Shown piece after piece: positions 10,385 to 18,765 of a DNA stretch of 64,000 nt. Both the position numbers and the translations under genes were made by a program. Positions within the stretch are counted from its first letter, which is position 1. Every line of letters begins with the position of its first letter. This DNA is from an uncultured Micromonospora sp. (GTDB lineage Bacteria > Actinomycetota > Actinomycetes > Mycobacteriales > Micromonosporaceae): contig CALGAM010000133.1 of NCBI GenBank assembly GCA_937951935.1, positions 11,504 to 75,503 on the forward strand. Direction: 5' to 3'. The notes beneath the pieces were generated by a model, which did no database searches, had not been told where the DNA came from, and saw only the letters and a program-made list of their open reading frames with translations.

Positions 10385-13300
10385 GTGCAGGTGACCGTCT
10401 CTGCATCTGAACTTCTTGGCGACCTGGAGGGCCGGGGGGTTCGTCTCTATCTGGCCGAGGACAAACTCCGGGCGCTCGCCCCGAGAAACGTCCTCACCGA
10501 GGAACTGCGGCAGCGGATCAGCGACAGCCGGGAGGCGCTCATCGAGCTGCTTCGGCGGCGGGCCAGCCAGGCCGACCTGGCGACGGCCCCGCCGATCCGG
10601 GTGGCGGGCCGAGACGGCGTGCTACCGCTGTCGTTCGCACAGCAGCGTCTCTGGTTCCTGGCCCAGCTCGACCCGGACTCGGTCGAGTACAACATGCCGA
10701 TGCCGGTGTGGTGGGAGGGCGAACTCGACCAGGTCGCCCTCAACCGCGCGCTGGAAACCCTGCTGGAGCGGCACGAGGTGTTGCGGACCCGGCTGGTCGA
10801 GGGCCCCGACGGGGTGGCCTGCCAGGTCATCGACCCCCCGACGCGGGTGGAGCTGCCGGTGGTGGACGTGTCCGCCGAGGCCGACCCGACCGCCGCCGCG
10901 CAGGCCCTGATCGCCCAGGACGGGGCGGTGCCGTTCGACCTCGCCACCGGGCCGCTGATCCGGGCACGGCTGATCCGGGTGAGCGAGCGCGAACACGTCC
11001 TCGCGCTCTGCGTGCACCACGTGGTCTTCGACGAGTGGTCCTCCGGCATCCTCCGGCGCGAGCTGGGGGAGCTGTACGACGCGTACCACACCGGCCGCCC
11101 GCCCCGGCTGCCGGAGCTGCCGGTGCAGTACGCCGACTTCGCGGTCTGGCAGCGCGAGTGGCTGACCGGCGAGGTGCTGGAGCGGCAGCTGGGGTACTGG
11201 CGGGACGCCCTGGCCGGCGCGCCGGTCCTGGAGCTGCCGACCGACCGTCCCCGGCCGCCGGTGCGCTCCTCGGCGGGCGCCTCGGTGGAGTTCGAGGTTC
11301 CCGAGCGGGTCGTCGAGGGGCTGCGGACGGTGGCGCGGGCGGCCGGCGCCTCGATGTTCATGACGCTGTTCAGCGCCTTCGTCGTGCTGCTGAGCCGGTA
11401 CAGCGGCCAGGACGACGTGGTGGTCGGTACCCCGATCGCCAACCGGAACCGGACGGAGATCGAGGGGCTGATCGGGTTCTTCGTGAACACCCTGGTGCTG
11501 CGCACCGACCTCTCCGGGGACCCGACCTTCGCCGAGCTGCTCGGCCGGGTTCGGGAGGTCGCGCTGAACGCGTACGCCCACCAGGACGTGCCGTTCGAGT
11601 CCGTGGTGGACGCGCTGGGGGTCAGGCGGGACCGGTCCCGGACCCCGCTGTTCCAGGTGATGTTCAGCTACGCCCAGGGCGGTGGCGCGCGGGCCGACGG
11701 GGACGGTCCGGTCGGCCCGGTCGCGCCGGCCCGGCCCGCTCCCGTCGAGGGCCGGGGCGGGCACGCCCCGAAGCCGGTCAAGTTCGACCTGGCGCTGGCG
11801 TTCGGGGAGACCGGTACCGGCGGGCTCGCCGGCGGCCTCCAGTACGCCACCAGCCTCTTCGACGCCGCGCGGATCGACCGGATGGTGCAGCACCTGCTGG
11901 TGCTGCTGGAGGCGGTCGCGGCCAACCCGCACCGGCGGCTCTCCCAGCTTCCCCTGCTGACCGCGGCGGAGGTGGCGGAGCTTCACCGGTGGAGCGGTGT
12001 CACCGCGCCGGTGCCGGCGGTCGGCGGCGTGCACGAGCTGGTCAGCGCCCAGGCGGCGGCCCGGCCGGACGCGGTGGCGCTGCGCTCCGGCGGGGTCTGG
12101 CTGAGCTACGGCGAGCTGGAGGCCCGGGCCAACCGGCTGGCCCGCTACCTGCGGCAGGTCGGCGTCGCGCGGGAGGACCTGGTCGGGCTCTGCCTGCCCC
12201 GCGGCGTCGACATGGTGGTGGCGGTGCTGGCGGTCTGGAAGGCGGGTGGCGCGTACGTGCCGATGGACCCGCAGTATCCCGCGGACCGCCTCGGCTACAT
12301 GTTGGCCGACAGCGGCGCCCGGTTCCTGGTGGCGACGGCGGAGACGGTACGCGGCCTGCCGGCCGGAGCCGTGCCGCCGGAGGTCCGGGTGCTGGCGCTG
12401 GACGACGCCGAGGTCGGCGCGGCGCTGGCGGAGCTGCCCGCGGAGCCGCTCGGCCTGACCGTCAGTCCGGACCAGGCGGCGTACGTCATCTACACCTCCG
12501 GCTCCACGGGCCGGCCGAAGGGGGTGCTGCTGCAGCACCGTGGGGTGGTGAACCTGGCGGTCGCGATGCGGCCGGTGCTCCAGGCGGCCGAGGGAACGGT
12601 GGCGCTGCAGTTCGCCTCGTTCAGCTTCGACGCGGCGGTGCTGGACATGGCGGTGGTACTGGCCGCCGGCGGCACCCTGGCCATCGCCACCGCGGCGGAG
12701 CAGGCCGAGCCGTCCGCGCTCGCCGCGATGATCTCCGACCACGGGGTGCAGACGGCCAGCGTGGTGCCGTCGCTGCTGGCCGTCCTCGATCCGGACCAGG
12801 TGCCCGGGGTGCGCAACTGGGTGGTCGGCGCGGAGCGGCTGACCGCCGGTCTGGCCCGGACCTGGGCCTCCCGGGCCCGGTTGTGCAACACCTACGGGCC
12901 GACCGAGGCGACGGTCATCACCACGGCGGTGCCGCTGACCGTGCCCGACGGCGACCCGGAGCAGGATCCCCTCCCGCCGATCGGCGTGCCGATCGCGAAC
13001 GCCACGGTCCGGGTGCTGGACCGCTCGCTGCGCCCGGTACCGGTCGGGGTGACCGGCGAGATCTACATCGGTGGTCCGGGGGTCGCCCGGGGCTACCACC
13101 GCCGGCCGGCGCTGACCGCGCGCCACTTCGTGCCCGATCCGGTCGCCGGCGACGGGTCCCGGCTGTACCGCTCCGGCGACCTGGGCCGGTGGCGCGCGGA
13201 CGGGCAGCTGGAGTTCGTCGGGCGGGCCGACAACCAGGTCAAGGTGCGGGGGTTCCGGATCGAACCGGGGGAGATCGAGCACGTCCTGCGGACGCATCCG

Positions 13301-13837
13301 GGCATCTCCGCGGCCGTGGTGATCGCCGACGGCGAGGGCGAGGACCGCCGGCTGGTCGCCTACCTCGTCCCGGCCGGTGCCGACGGGCCGCCGCCCGTCG
13401 CCGAGCTGCGCGAGTTTCTTCGGCAGCGGTTGCCGGAGTTCATGGTGCCGGCGGTCTTCGTGCCCCTGGACGCGCTGCCGCTCGGCCCGAACGGCAAGCT
13501 GGACCGCGCCGCGCTGCCGGTTGCGGACCGGGCCCGGCTCGGGCCGGTCAGCGTCTACGAGGCGCCCCGGGACGCCACCGAGGAGCTGCTCGCCGGGATC
13601 TGGGCCGAGCTGCTCAAGGTGGAGCGGGTCGGGGTGCACGACAACTTCTTCGACCTCGGCGGGCACTCCCTGCTGGCCACCCAGGTGATGTCCCGGGTCC
13701 GGGCCGTCTTCGACGTGGAGATCCCGCTCGCCGCGCTCTTCGACCACCCCACCATCGCCGGTCTGGCGAAGGTGGTCAACCGGTCGTTGCAGGAGGCGAG
13801 CGGCAGCCAGGAGGGGCTCGAGGAGTTCCAGTTGTGA
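10385..13837 (+). CDS. Single-module NRPS: docking-C-A-T
   Basis: About 1150 residues. The first 55 (SASELLGDLEGRGVRLYLAE, then LRALAPRNVLTEELR) form a TubC-type N-terminal docking domain, implying an upstream partner. The condensation domain (about 75-510) has its active site in CVHHVVFDEW (second His about 211). The adenylation domain (about 545-1045) shows YTSGSTGRPKG (about 702), the NTYGPTEATV motif and the catalytic Lys in GPNGKLDR (about 1034). The carrier domain has FDLGGHSLL (Ser about 1094). There is no thioesterase, epimerase or second module. My hand-read specificity code is D-A-L-V-V-G-T-V-I-K, possibly an aromatic or bulky residue, but position 278 is uncertain. GTG 10385 has GAGG 8 bases upstream; GTG 10391 is an alternative. 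Confidence 0.9.
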   Translation: MQVTVSASELLGDLEGRGVRLYLAEDKLRALAPRNVLTEELRQRISDSREALIELLRRRASQADLATAPPIRVAGRDGVLPLSFAQQRLWFLAQLDPDSVEYNMPMPVWWEGELDQVALNRALETLLERHEVLRTRLVEGPDGVACQVIDPPTRVELPVVDVSAEADPTAAAQALIAQDGAVPFDLATGPLIRARLIRVSEREHVLALCVHHVVFDEWSSGILRRELGELYDAYHTGRPPRLPELPVQYADFAVWQREWLTGEVLERQLGYWRDALAGAPVLELPTDRPRPPVRSSAGASVEFEVPERVVEGLRTVARAAGASMFMTLFSAFVVLLSRYSGQDDVVVGTPIANRNRTEIEGLIGFFVNTLVLRTDLSGDPTFAELLGRVREVALNAYAHQDVPFESVVDALGVRRDRSRTPLFQVMFSYAQGGGARADGDGPVGPVAPARPAPVEGRGGHAPKPVKFDLALAFGETGTGGLAGGLQYATSLFDAARIDRMVQHLLVLLEAVAANPHRRLSQLPLLTAAEVAELHRWSGVTAPVPAVGGVHELVSAQAAARPDAVALRSGGVWLSYGELEARANRLARYLRQVGVAREDLVGLCLPRGVDMVVAVLAVWKAGGAYVPMDPQYPADRLGYMLADSGARFLVATAETVRGLPAGAVPPEVRVLALDDAEVGAALAELPAEPLGLTVSPDQAAYVIYTSGSTGRPKGVLLQHRGVVNLAVAMRPVLQAAEGTVALQFASFSFDAAVLDMAVVLAAGGTLAIATAAEQAEPSALAAMISDHGVQTASVVPSLLAVLDPDQVPGVRNWVVGAERLTAGLARTWASRARLCNTYGPTEATVITTAVPLTVPDGDPEQDPLPPIGVPIANATVRVLDRSLRPVPVGVTGEIYIGGPGVARGYHRRPALTARHFVPDPVAGDGSRLYRSGDLGRWRADGQLEFVGRADNQVKVRGFRIEPGEIEHVLRTHPGISAAVVIADGEGEDRRLVAYLVPAGADGPPPVAELREFLRQRLPEFMVPAVFVPLDALPLGPNGKLDRAALPVADRARLGPVSVYEAPRDATEELLAGIWAELLKVERVGVHDNFFDLGGHSLLATQVMSRVRAVFDVEIPLAALFDHPTIAGLAKVVNRSLQEASGSQEGLEEFQL

Positions 13838-13938
13838 CCGCCGGTGGTCGATGGCCATCGGTACCCGGGCGAGGGCGTGGCGGCGTACCAGCGTACGCCG
13901 CCACGGCGGAACCCGGGCCGACACGCACGGAGGTGGCT

Positions 13939-14478
13939 GTGCCGACGACGACCTCGCTTCCACAGGTCAGGATCGAGACCGGCCGTCTGGTCATCGCCGA
14001 GTTCGGGGTGTCGGACGCGGCGAACGTCGCCGTCGTCATCGCGGCGGGGGAGTGGGACGCGCTGCCGCCCGGGGCGCCCCGGGACGTCGCCGAGGTGTGG
14101 CGGTGGCTGCGGGCCGACGTGGGCCGGTTCCGGGACGCCGGGCACGGGGTGCACCTGGCGATCCGGCAGCGGGACACCGGTGCCTACGTCGGCGCCATGA
14201 GCCTGTTCCGCCTGGATCGCCGGCGGGGGTCCGCCGAGGTCGGGTGCGGCCTGCGGCCCGCGATGCGGAGCCGGGGGTACGCCGTCGAGGCGCTGTCCGG
14301 GCTGACCGGATGGGCGACGTCCACCGGCGGGCTGCGCCGGCTCGACGCGGTCACCGCCCCCGACAACATCGCCGCACAGCAGGTGGCCGAGCGGGTTGGG
14401 TACGTCCGGGTGGGCCTCACCCGTGACCCACAGACCGGGCAGGAGATGGTCGTCTACCGGTACTCCCGGCCCGGTTGA
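13939..14478 (+). CDS. GNAT acetyltransferase (RimJ/RimL-like)
   Basis: A 179-residue GCN5-related N-acetyltransferase. The order ETGRLVIAEF, then AIRQRDTGAYVGAMSL, then the acetyl-CoA loop RSRGYAVEALSGL, then DAVTAPDNIAAQQVAERVGYVRVG is the standard RimJ/RimL layout. The substrate is unknown; its position 100 bases after the NRPS suggests tailoring or self-protection, but it could be unrelated. GTG at 13939 has GGAGG five bases upstream. It ends the plus-strand block and faces the minus-strand operon. Confidence 0.8.
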   Translation: MPTTTSLPQVRIETGRLVIAEFGVSDAANVAVVIAAGEWDALPPGAPRDVAEVWRWLRADVGRFRDAGHGVHLAIRQRDTGAYVGAMSLFRLDRRRGSAEVGCGLRPAMRSRGYAVEALSGLTGWATSTGGLRRLDAVTAPDNIAAQQVAERVGYVRVGLTRDPQTGQEMVVYRYSRPG

Positions 14479-14545
14479 CCCGGGCCGGGGCCGGCCGGCG
14501 GCACGGCCTGCCGGTGGTGCCCGGGGTGCGGCGGCGCGTCGGGCG

Positions 14546-15244
14546 CTACCGGAGATGGCAGCGCACCAGGGTGAGGTCGTCGTCGGCGATCTCACCCTCG
14601 TCGCGGCGCCGGGCGAGGGCGTGGGCGAGCCGGTCGGCGGGGAGTGTGGCCAGCTCCGGCCAGAACGTCGCGCCGCGCCCGGTCACCCAACGGGCGGTGG
14701 CGTCGGTCGCGATGGCGATGGTGTCGCCGGGCTGTAGCTCCACGCTGGTGCGGGCCGGCGGGTCGGGGTCGCTGGTGGTCACGAGCTGCGGCCGGGCCGG
14801 GAACGTGTCGCCCGGCAGCGGCGGGTGGGCGAGACACAGCAGGCCGCGGCGCACGACGAACACGAACGTGTCGCCGACCGCGGCCACGTCCAGGCGGTAC
14901 CCGTCCGGATGGGGGACGCCGCGGATCGCGGCGATCGTCGCCCCGCTGCCGCCGGCCGCGGCCCGGCGGACCCGGTCGCCGGCCGTGTCCAGGTCGAGGC
15001 CGGCCCGCCAGTCGGCCGCGGCCGCCGCCACCCAGGGCCCGGGGTCGCCGTAGAGCAGCGGCTCCGGATCGGCCACGAAGCGCCGGACGAGGCAGCGCGC
15101 CCAGTCTCCGGCGGCGAAGAGGGAGCCGGCGCCGTCGCAGACCGCGACCAGGCCGGCGCGCTCGTCGAAGCCGTACGCGTCCTGGCCGCGGGGGTCGATG
15201 CCATCCGGCCGGGGTACGCACACCACGTCGCAGTGCAGTCTCAT
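14546..15244 (-). CDS. PP2C-like protein phosphatase
   Basis: A 232-residue metal-dependent phosphatase-like protein, last gene of the six-gene minus operon. The PP2C signature pieces are present in order: GQDAYG, AVCDGAGS (metal-binding Asp), GSGATIAA, DVAAVGDTFVFV, IAIATDATARW and the C-terminal DDDLTLV. It is likely to dephosphorylate substrates of the kinase-like protein encoded two genes upstream. The ATG (15242-15244) overlaps the vWA stop (15241-15243) as ATGA, which fixes the start. Together with the vWA and kinase genes it forms the arrangement called the TerY-P triad in tellurium-resistance-linked systems. Confidence 0.8.
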   Translation of the reverse strand: MRLHCDVVCVPRPDGIDPRGQDAYGFDERAGLVAVCDGAGSLFAAGDWARCLVRRFVADPEPLLYGDPGPWVAAAAADWRAGLDLDTAGDRVRRAAAGGSGATIAAIRGVPHPDGYRLDVAAVGDTFVFVVRRGLLCLAHPPLPGDTFPARPQLVTTSDPDPPARTSVELQPGDTIAIATDATARWVTGRGATFWPELATLPADRLAHALARRRDEGEIADDDLTLVRCHLR

Positions 15245-16065
15245 ATCACCCGACCCGGCGTACCCCACATGAAGAACCGCAGCAGCGACGCGGCGCCGCC
15301 GTTGAGCACGAAACCGCGGGCGCCCTTCTCGAGCGGGAAGAGGGACGTCTCGGCCAGTTGCGGCGGTATGGGGCTGGAAACCTGGTACAGCCAGGTCGCG
15401 AACTCGTCACCGACCTGGGGCGGGTGGGCCGGATACTCGATCATCTCGGCCGCGTTGCCGGACAGGTGCAGGTTGAACAACAGCACCGAGCCGTCTGCGG
15501 TACGCAGGTTGGTCAGCGCGGTGGCCTGGGGCGTCGGGTCGCCGGTGTTGAACTGGGCGTCGGTGATGTGCAGCACGACCGGCGGGAAGGACTCCGGGTG
15601 AGCGGCCACCCAGCGGCTCACCAGCGCGACCGTGACCGTGAACGCCTCGACCATCGGGGTCACGCCGTCGCTGACCGGCTGGATCCACCGGCGGGACGGG
15701 GCGAGCGGGTCACCGGTGCCCGGCACCGTCTCGGCGTAGGAGTCGAGGTCGGCGGTGGAGACGAAAACCCTGGCCGGGTCGGCGCTCGCGTCCAGTTGCA
15801 GGGCGGGGCGCTGCAGGAGCGACCGTACGCCGTGGCCACCGTAGCCGATCGCGGCGATGTCGCACCACGGCATCACGCGGCCGCTCTTGTCGAGGCAGCG
15901 CTGCACGAGCTCGTCCAGGAGCTGGTCGGCCGCGGCGGCCAGCGCCATCGCCCGGGGCCGGCGGGCGGCGTCACCGGCGATCGGCTCGGCCATCGAGGCG
16001 GACTGGTCGATCAGGAGCACGATGCAGCCCGGGTGGCGGCTGCTCATCCGGCGTGAGTACGTCAT
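15241..16065 (-). CDS. von Willebrand factor A domain protein (TerY-like)
   Basis: A 274-residue single-domain vWA protein. CIVLLIDQSASMAEP provides the DxSxS metal-ion-dependent adhesion motif, followed by DELVQRCL and later the threonine-bearing SDGVTPMVEAF and the LHITDAQFNTGD strand with its metal-site aspartate. TerY-type vWA proteins are thought to act as metal-dependent assembly factors for phosphorylation modules. Start ATG at 16065 overlaps the kinase stop as ATGA; an internal Met six residues later is possible. The cytoplasm is the expected location because no signal peptide is seen. Confidence 0.85.
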   Translation of the reverse strand: MTYSRRMSSRHPGCIVLLIDQSASMAEPIAGDAARRPRAMALAAAADQLLDELVQRCLDKSGRVMPWCDIAAIGYGGHGVRSLLQRPALQLDASADPARVFVSTADLDSYAETVPGTGDPLAPSRRWIQPVSDGVTPMVEAFTVTVALVSRWVAAHPESFPPVVLHITDAQFNTGDPTPQATALTNLRTADGSVLLFNLHLSGNAAEMIEYPAHPPQVGDEFATWLYQVSSPIPPQLAETSLFPLEKGARGFVLNGGAASLLRFFMWGTPGRVI

Positions 16066-17741
16066 GCTTCCCGCCGCCTGCCGATGCCGACCACGAGGGC
16101 CGCCGCGACGAGTACGGCCACCGCGACGAGGTGGAGCAGCGGCACCCCGGTGTCCCACGGGCTGGGTAACGCGGGCCAGGAGAGCGGATCGTCCGCGACG
16201 ACCGGTCGGGTGGCCACGACCGCGGCGGCCCCGACCAGCCATCCGCCGCTGCGTCGGGCCACCCCGACGCATCCGGCCAGAAACAGCACACCAACCATCG
16301 CCCCGATGACGGAGGGGGTCGCCGTCGCGATGGCGCCGCCGTCCGACGACGGCCAGGCGAGCGCGGCCGACTGCCCGAGTGCCACGCCCAGCACGGCGAC
16401 GAAGTACAGGTGCGTGGCGGTGCGGACGGTCGGCCCGTGGGCGGTGAGCGGCTTCAGGTTCGCCGCCGCGGCGACGACCAGTACCAGCGCGAGTGCCGCG
16501 GCGGCCAGCGTCGGGACGAGCGGCGGTCGGCGGTCGTCGGCGACGAGCTGGACCAGGCGCGGCAGGTCGAGGCTGAGGTACGTGGCCGCGGCGCCACCGG
16601 CCGCGCCGACCAGGAACAGCCGGCCGTACGCCCAGACCAGGACACCGGCGAATGACACCACCCAGACGACCGCGGCGGTGACCAGCTGGGCCGGCTGCTC
16701 CGGTGCCCGGCCGGCGAAGAGGTGGCGGGCCAGGTACGCGGCGAGCGCCGCGAGGCCGAGCAGCCACGCGATGCCGACCGGCAGCGGCGGTCGTGTCACC
16801 GACGGGTGCCACAGCCGGGACACCGTCCACCGACGAGGAATGGCGCTTCTCACCGATGCCTCCAGAGTGGATACCGCGTTCGGGGACCGGCGGCACATCG
16901 CGGCCAGCCGGCCTGCGAGCGCGCGGACGAAGGGGTCGGGCGACGCCGCGAGTTCCTGCCAGATCGCGCTCCGGCCCGGAGCGGTGAAGTCCTCGGCGCG
17001 GAAGATCAGGTTGTGCTCGTCGTGGTACCGGTCCCAGAGGTCCGGCGTGACCGCCAGGGCCCGCAGCGACAGGTACACGACGTGGGCGGCGAACCGGTCG
17101 GCCTTCGCACCCCAGTGCCACACGGCCGCGCGGGGGTGCTGGTAGGCCGGGTGCCCGGCCTGGGCCGGCGGTGGGTGCCTCTTCAGCGACGGCGTCCAGA
17201 TGCCGTCCGGGTCGATCAGCGTGAACGTCCCTTCGCCGACGAGCACGTTGGCGTGCTGGAGGTCGCCGTGCGCCACCCTGGCCACGCTCATCCGCCGCAT
17301 CAGCTCGCGCCACCGCTCGGCGGTGGCCAGCAGCCACGCCGGGTCGTGCAGGTGCGCGGCGACGGCCTCGTGCAGCGGTGGGTCGTCGGCCCACGGCCCG
17401 ACCAGAATCGGCAGCCGGTGTCCGTCGACCAGCAGCGCGTCGTCGTGCCACTGCCAGGCGCAGATCTCCGGCACGGGCACCGTGGCCAGGTAGTGGCTGA
17501 TCGCGCGGTATCGCGCGCCCTCCGCCGGGTCGGGGCGCAGGAAGCAGCGGACGGCGAAGCGGCGTCCGGTGGGATGGTCGAGGCGGTACACGAAGGCGTG
17601 CTGGCCGATGCGCTGCTCCGGCCGGCCGCGCGGGCCGGGTGCGGGGCGGCTCTGCCGCAGTTCCGGATGGGTGAGCGAGGTCTGCGGGTGGGCCAGGGCG
17701 GCCGCGTACTGGTGCGGCTGGATGACGAGCTCAGCCGGCAC
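16062..17741 (-). CDS. Kinase-fold protein with C-terminal membrane segments
   Basis: 559 residues. The N-terminal half is protein-kinase-like: FAVRCFLR may carry the beta-3 position (with Arg in place of Lys in my reading), RVAHGDLQHANVLV (about 159) is the catalytic loop with Asp, and LIDPDGIW (about 175) replaces the usual DFG/DYD. The second half has several hydrophobic stretches (e.g. LPVGIAWLLGLAALAAYLA, LVTAAVVWVVSFAGVLVW, LLHLVAVAVLVAAALVV), so it is membrane anchored. Whether it is active is uncertain because of the altered lysine region. GTG start at 17741 overlaps the upstream gene by 11 bases. Confidence 0.75.
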   Translation of the reverse strand: MPAELVIQPHQYAAALAHPQTSLTHPELRQSRPAPGPRGRPEQRIGQHAFVYRLDHPTGRRFAVRCFLRPDPAEGARYRAISHYLATVPVPEICAWQWHDDALLVDGHRLPILVGPWADDPPLHEAVAAHLHDPAWLLATAERWRELMRRMSVARVAHGDLQHANVLVGEGTFTLIDPDGIWTPSLKRHPPPAQAGHPAYQHPRAAVWHWGAKADRFAAHVVYLSLRALAVTPDLWDRYHDEHNLIFRAEDFTAPGRSAIWQELAASPDPFVRALAGRLAAMCRRSPNAVSTLEASVRSAIPRRWTVSRLWHPSVTRPPLPVGIAWLLGLAALAAYLARHLFAGRAPEQPAQLVTAAVVWVVSFAGVLVWAYGRLFLVGAAGGAAATYLSLDLPRLVQLVADDRRPPLVPTLAAAALALVLVVAAAANLKPLTAHGPTVRTATHLYFVAVLGVALGQSAALAWPSSDGGAIATATPSVIGAMVGVLFLAGCVGVARRSGGWLVGAAAVVATRPVVADDPLSWPALPSPWDTGVPLLHLVAVAVLVAAALVVGIGRRREA

Positions 17742-18765
17742 CGACGAGCACCCGCCCCCGATACACCTCGCCGTCGATCCGCGTCCACAGCCGTAGGCAC
17801 GCGATGACGTGGCCCCTCGGACCGGTGGTGCGGGCGTCGTGCTCGGTCTGCCCGCCGAGGTCCTCGTACCGCCCGCTCAGCACGGTCAGCTCCACCCCCG
17901 GCATGGCACCCACCACCGTCACCGTGTCGCGGCGGATCCGGTCGTACCAGTTCGCCCACCAGCTGCCGGGCTCGGCGGGCTGGCTGTGCCGTACCGAGCA
18001 GAGCCCCTCGTCGACCGCAACGAGGGCCCGCGCTCGTGCCCGGCCGTCGCCGGCGTCCCGGTAGGCGCGCAGGCGCCTGAGCAGCTCGCCCCGGAGCGCG
18101 CGCAGATCGTCCTTGCGGTGCGGCCGGCGGGCCTGGGCGTAGCCGTCGACGCTCGGGAGGAAGTCGATCAGGTTGGGGTCGTACGGGCCGAGCGCGAGCA
18201 GCTGGGTCGCCGCGACCGCGATCCGGTGATCGACGCCGAGGTCGCCGTCGCGCAGGCCCAGCGCCTGCGCGATCTCCGGATCGATGTCGGCCTCCGGCCG
18301 CAGGCGCAGCCCCTGCCCCGACACCGGATCGAAGAGCGCGACGCGTTCGCCGAGGCTCGGCACGTCGATCCAGGATCGGACGGCGGTGGCTGGCGGTTGC
18401 TCGGGCGGCGGTTCCGCCAGGCGGAGCGCGGCGACCGGTACCGCGACCGGTGGCGCGGGCGGCGCGGAAGGCGGGGGCCCGGCGGGTGGGGGCCCGGAGG
18501 CCGGCGGGGCCGAGGGCGCGGCCGGAGCCGGCGCGGGTGGCGCTGGCGCGGGTGGCGCCGGAGCAGGCGAGGACACGGGCGCGACCGGGCGTTGCAGGAG
18601 CGCGGCCAGGTCGCCGCGCAGGCTCGACAGGGCGGTCGCCGCCTCCTGGGTGGCCGGCGCGGGGGCGGCGGCCAGCGCCGCGTCCAGCCCCACCAGGTAT
18701 GCCCGGACCACCGTGGCGACGGCGTCGTCCCGGCTGGTCAGTAGCACACTCAGCTGGCGGTACAT
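17731..18765 (-). CDS. Pro/Ala-rich protein of the Hsp70/dynamin operon, unknown function
   Basis: 344 residues, not recognised. A helical N-terminus (residues 1-60, YRQLSVLLTSRDDAV...) is followed by a Pro/Ala-rich linker at about 62-118 (runs of PAPAPPAP type), then a mixed domain with RSWIDVPSLGERVALFDPV and a C-terminal RGHVIACLRLWTRIDG segment. Its place directly after the Hsp70-like gene would suit a co-factor such as a nucleotide-exchange factor or adaptor, but I see no GrpE or J-domain motif. ATG at 18765 shares its A with the upstream TGA (TGATG); a GTG at 18768 is the alternative. Confidence 0.7.
   Translation of the reverse strand: MYRQLSVLLTSRDDAVATVVRAYLVGLDAALAAAPAPATQEAATALSSLRGDLAALLQRPVAPVSSPAPAPPAPAPPAPAPAAPSAPPASGPPPAGPPPSAPPAPPVAVPVAALRLAEPPPEQPPATAVRSWIDVPSLGERVALFDPVSGQGLRLRPEADIDPEIAQALGLRDGDLGVDHRIAVAATQLLALGPYDPNLIDFLPSVDGYAQARRPHRKDDLRALRGELLRRLRAYRDAGDGRARARALVAVDEGLCSVRHSQPAEPGSWWANWYDRIRRDTVTVVGAMPGVELTVLSGRYEDLGGQTEHDARTTGPRGHVIACLRLWTRIDGEVYRGRVLVGAG

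Noticed and set aside
15241..17451. Extending the vWA gene upstream to a 736-codon protein
   Set aside because: The extension overlaps the kinase-like gene in another frame and is Arg/Pro-rich; the ATGA overlap at 16065 gives a better start.
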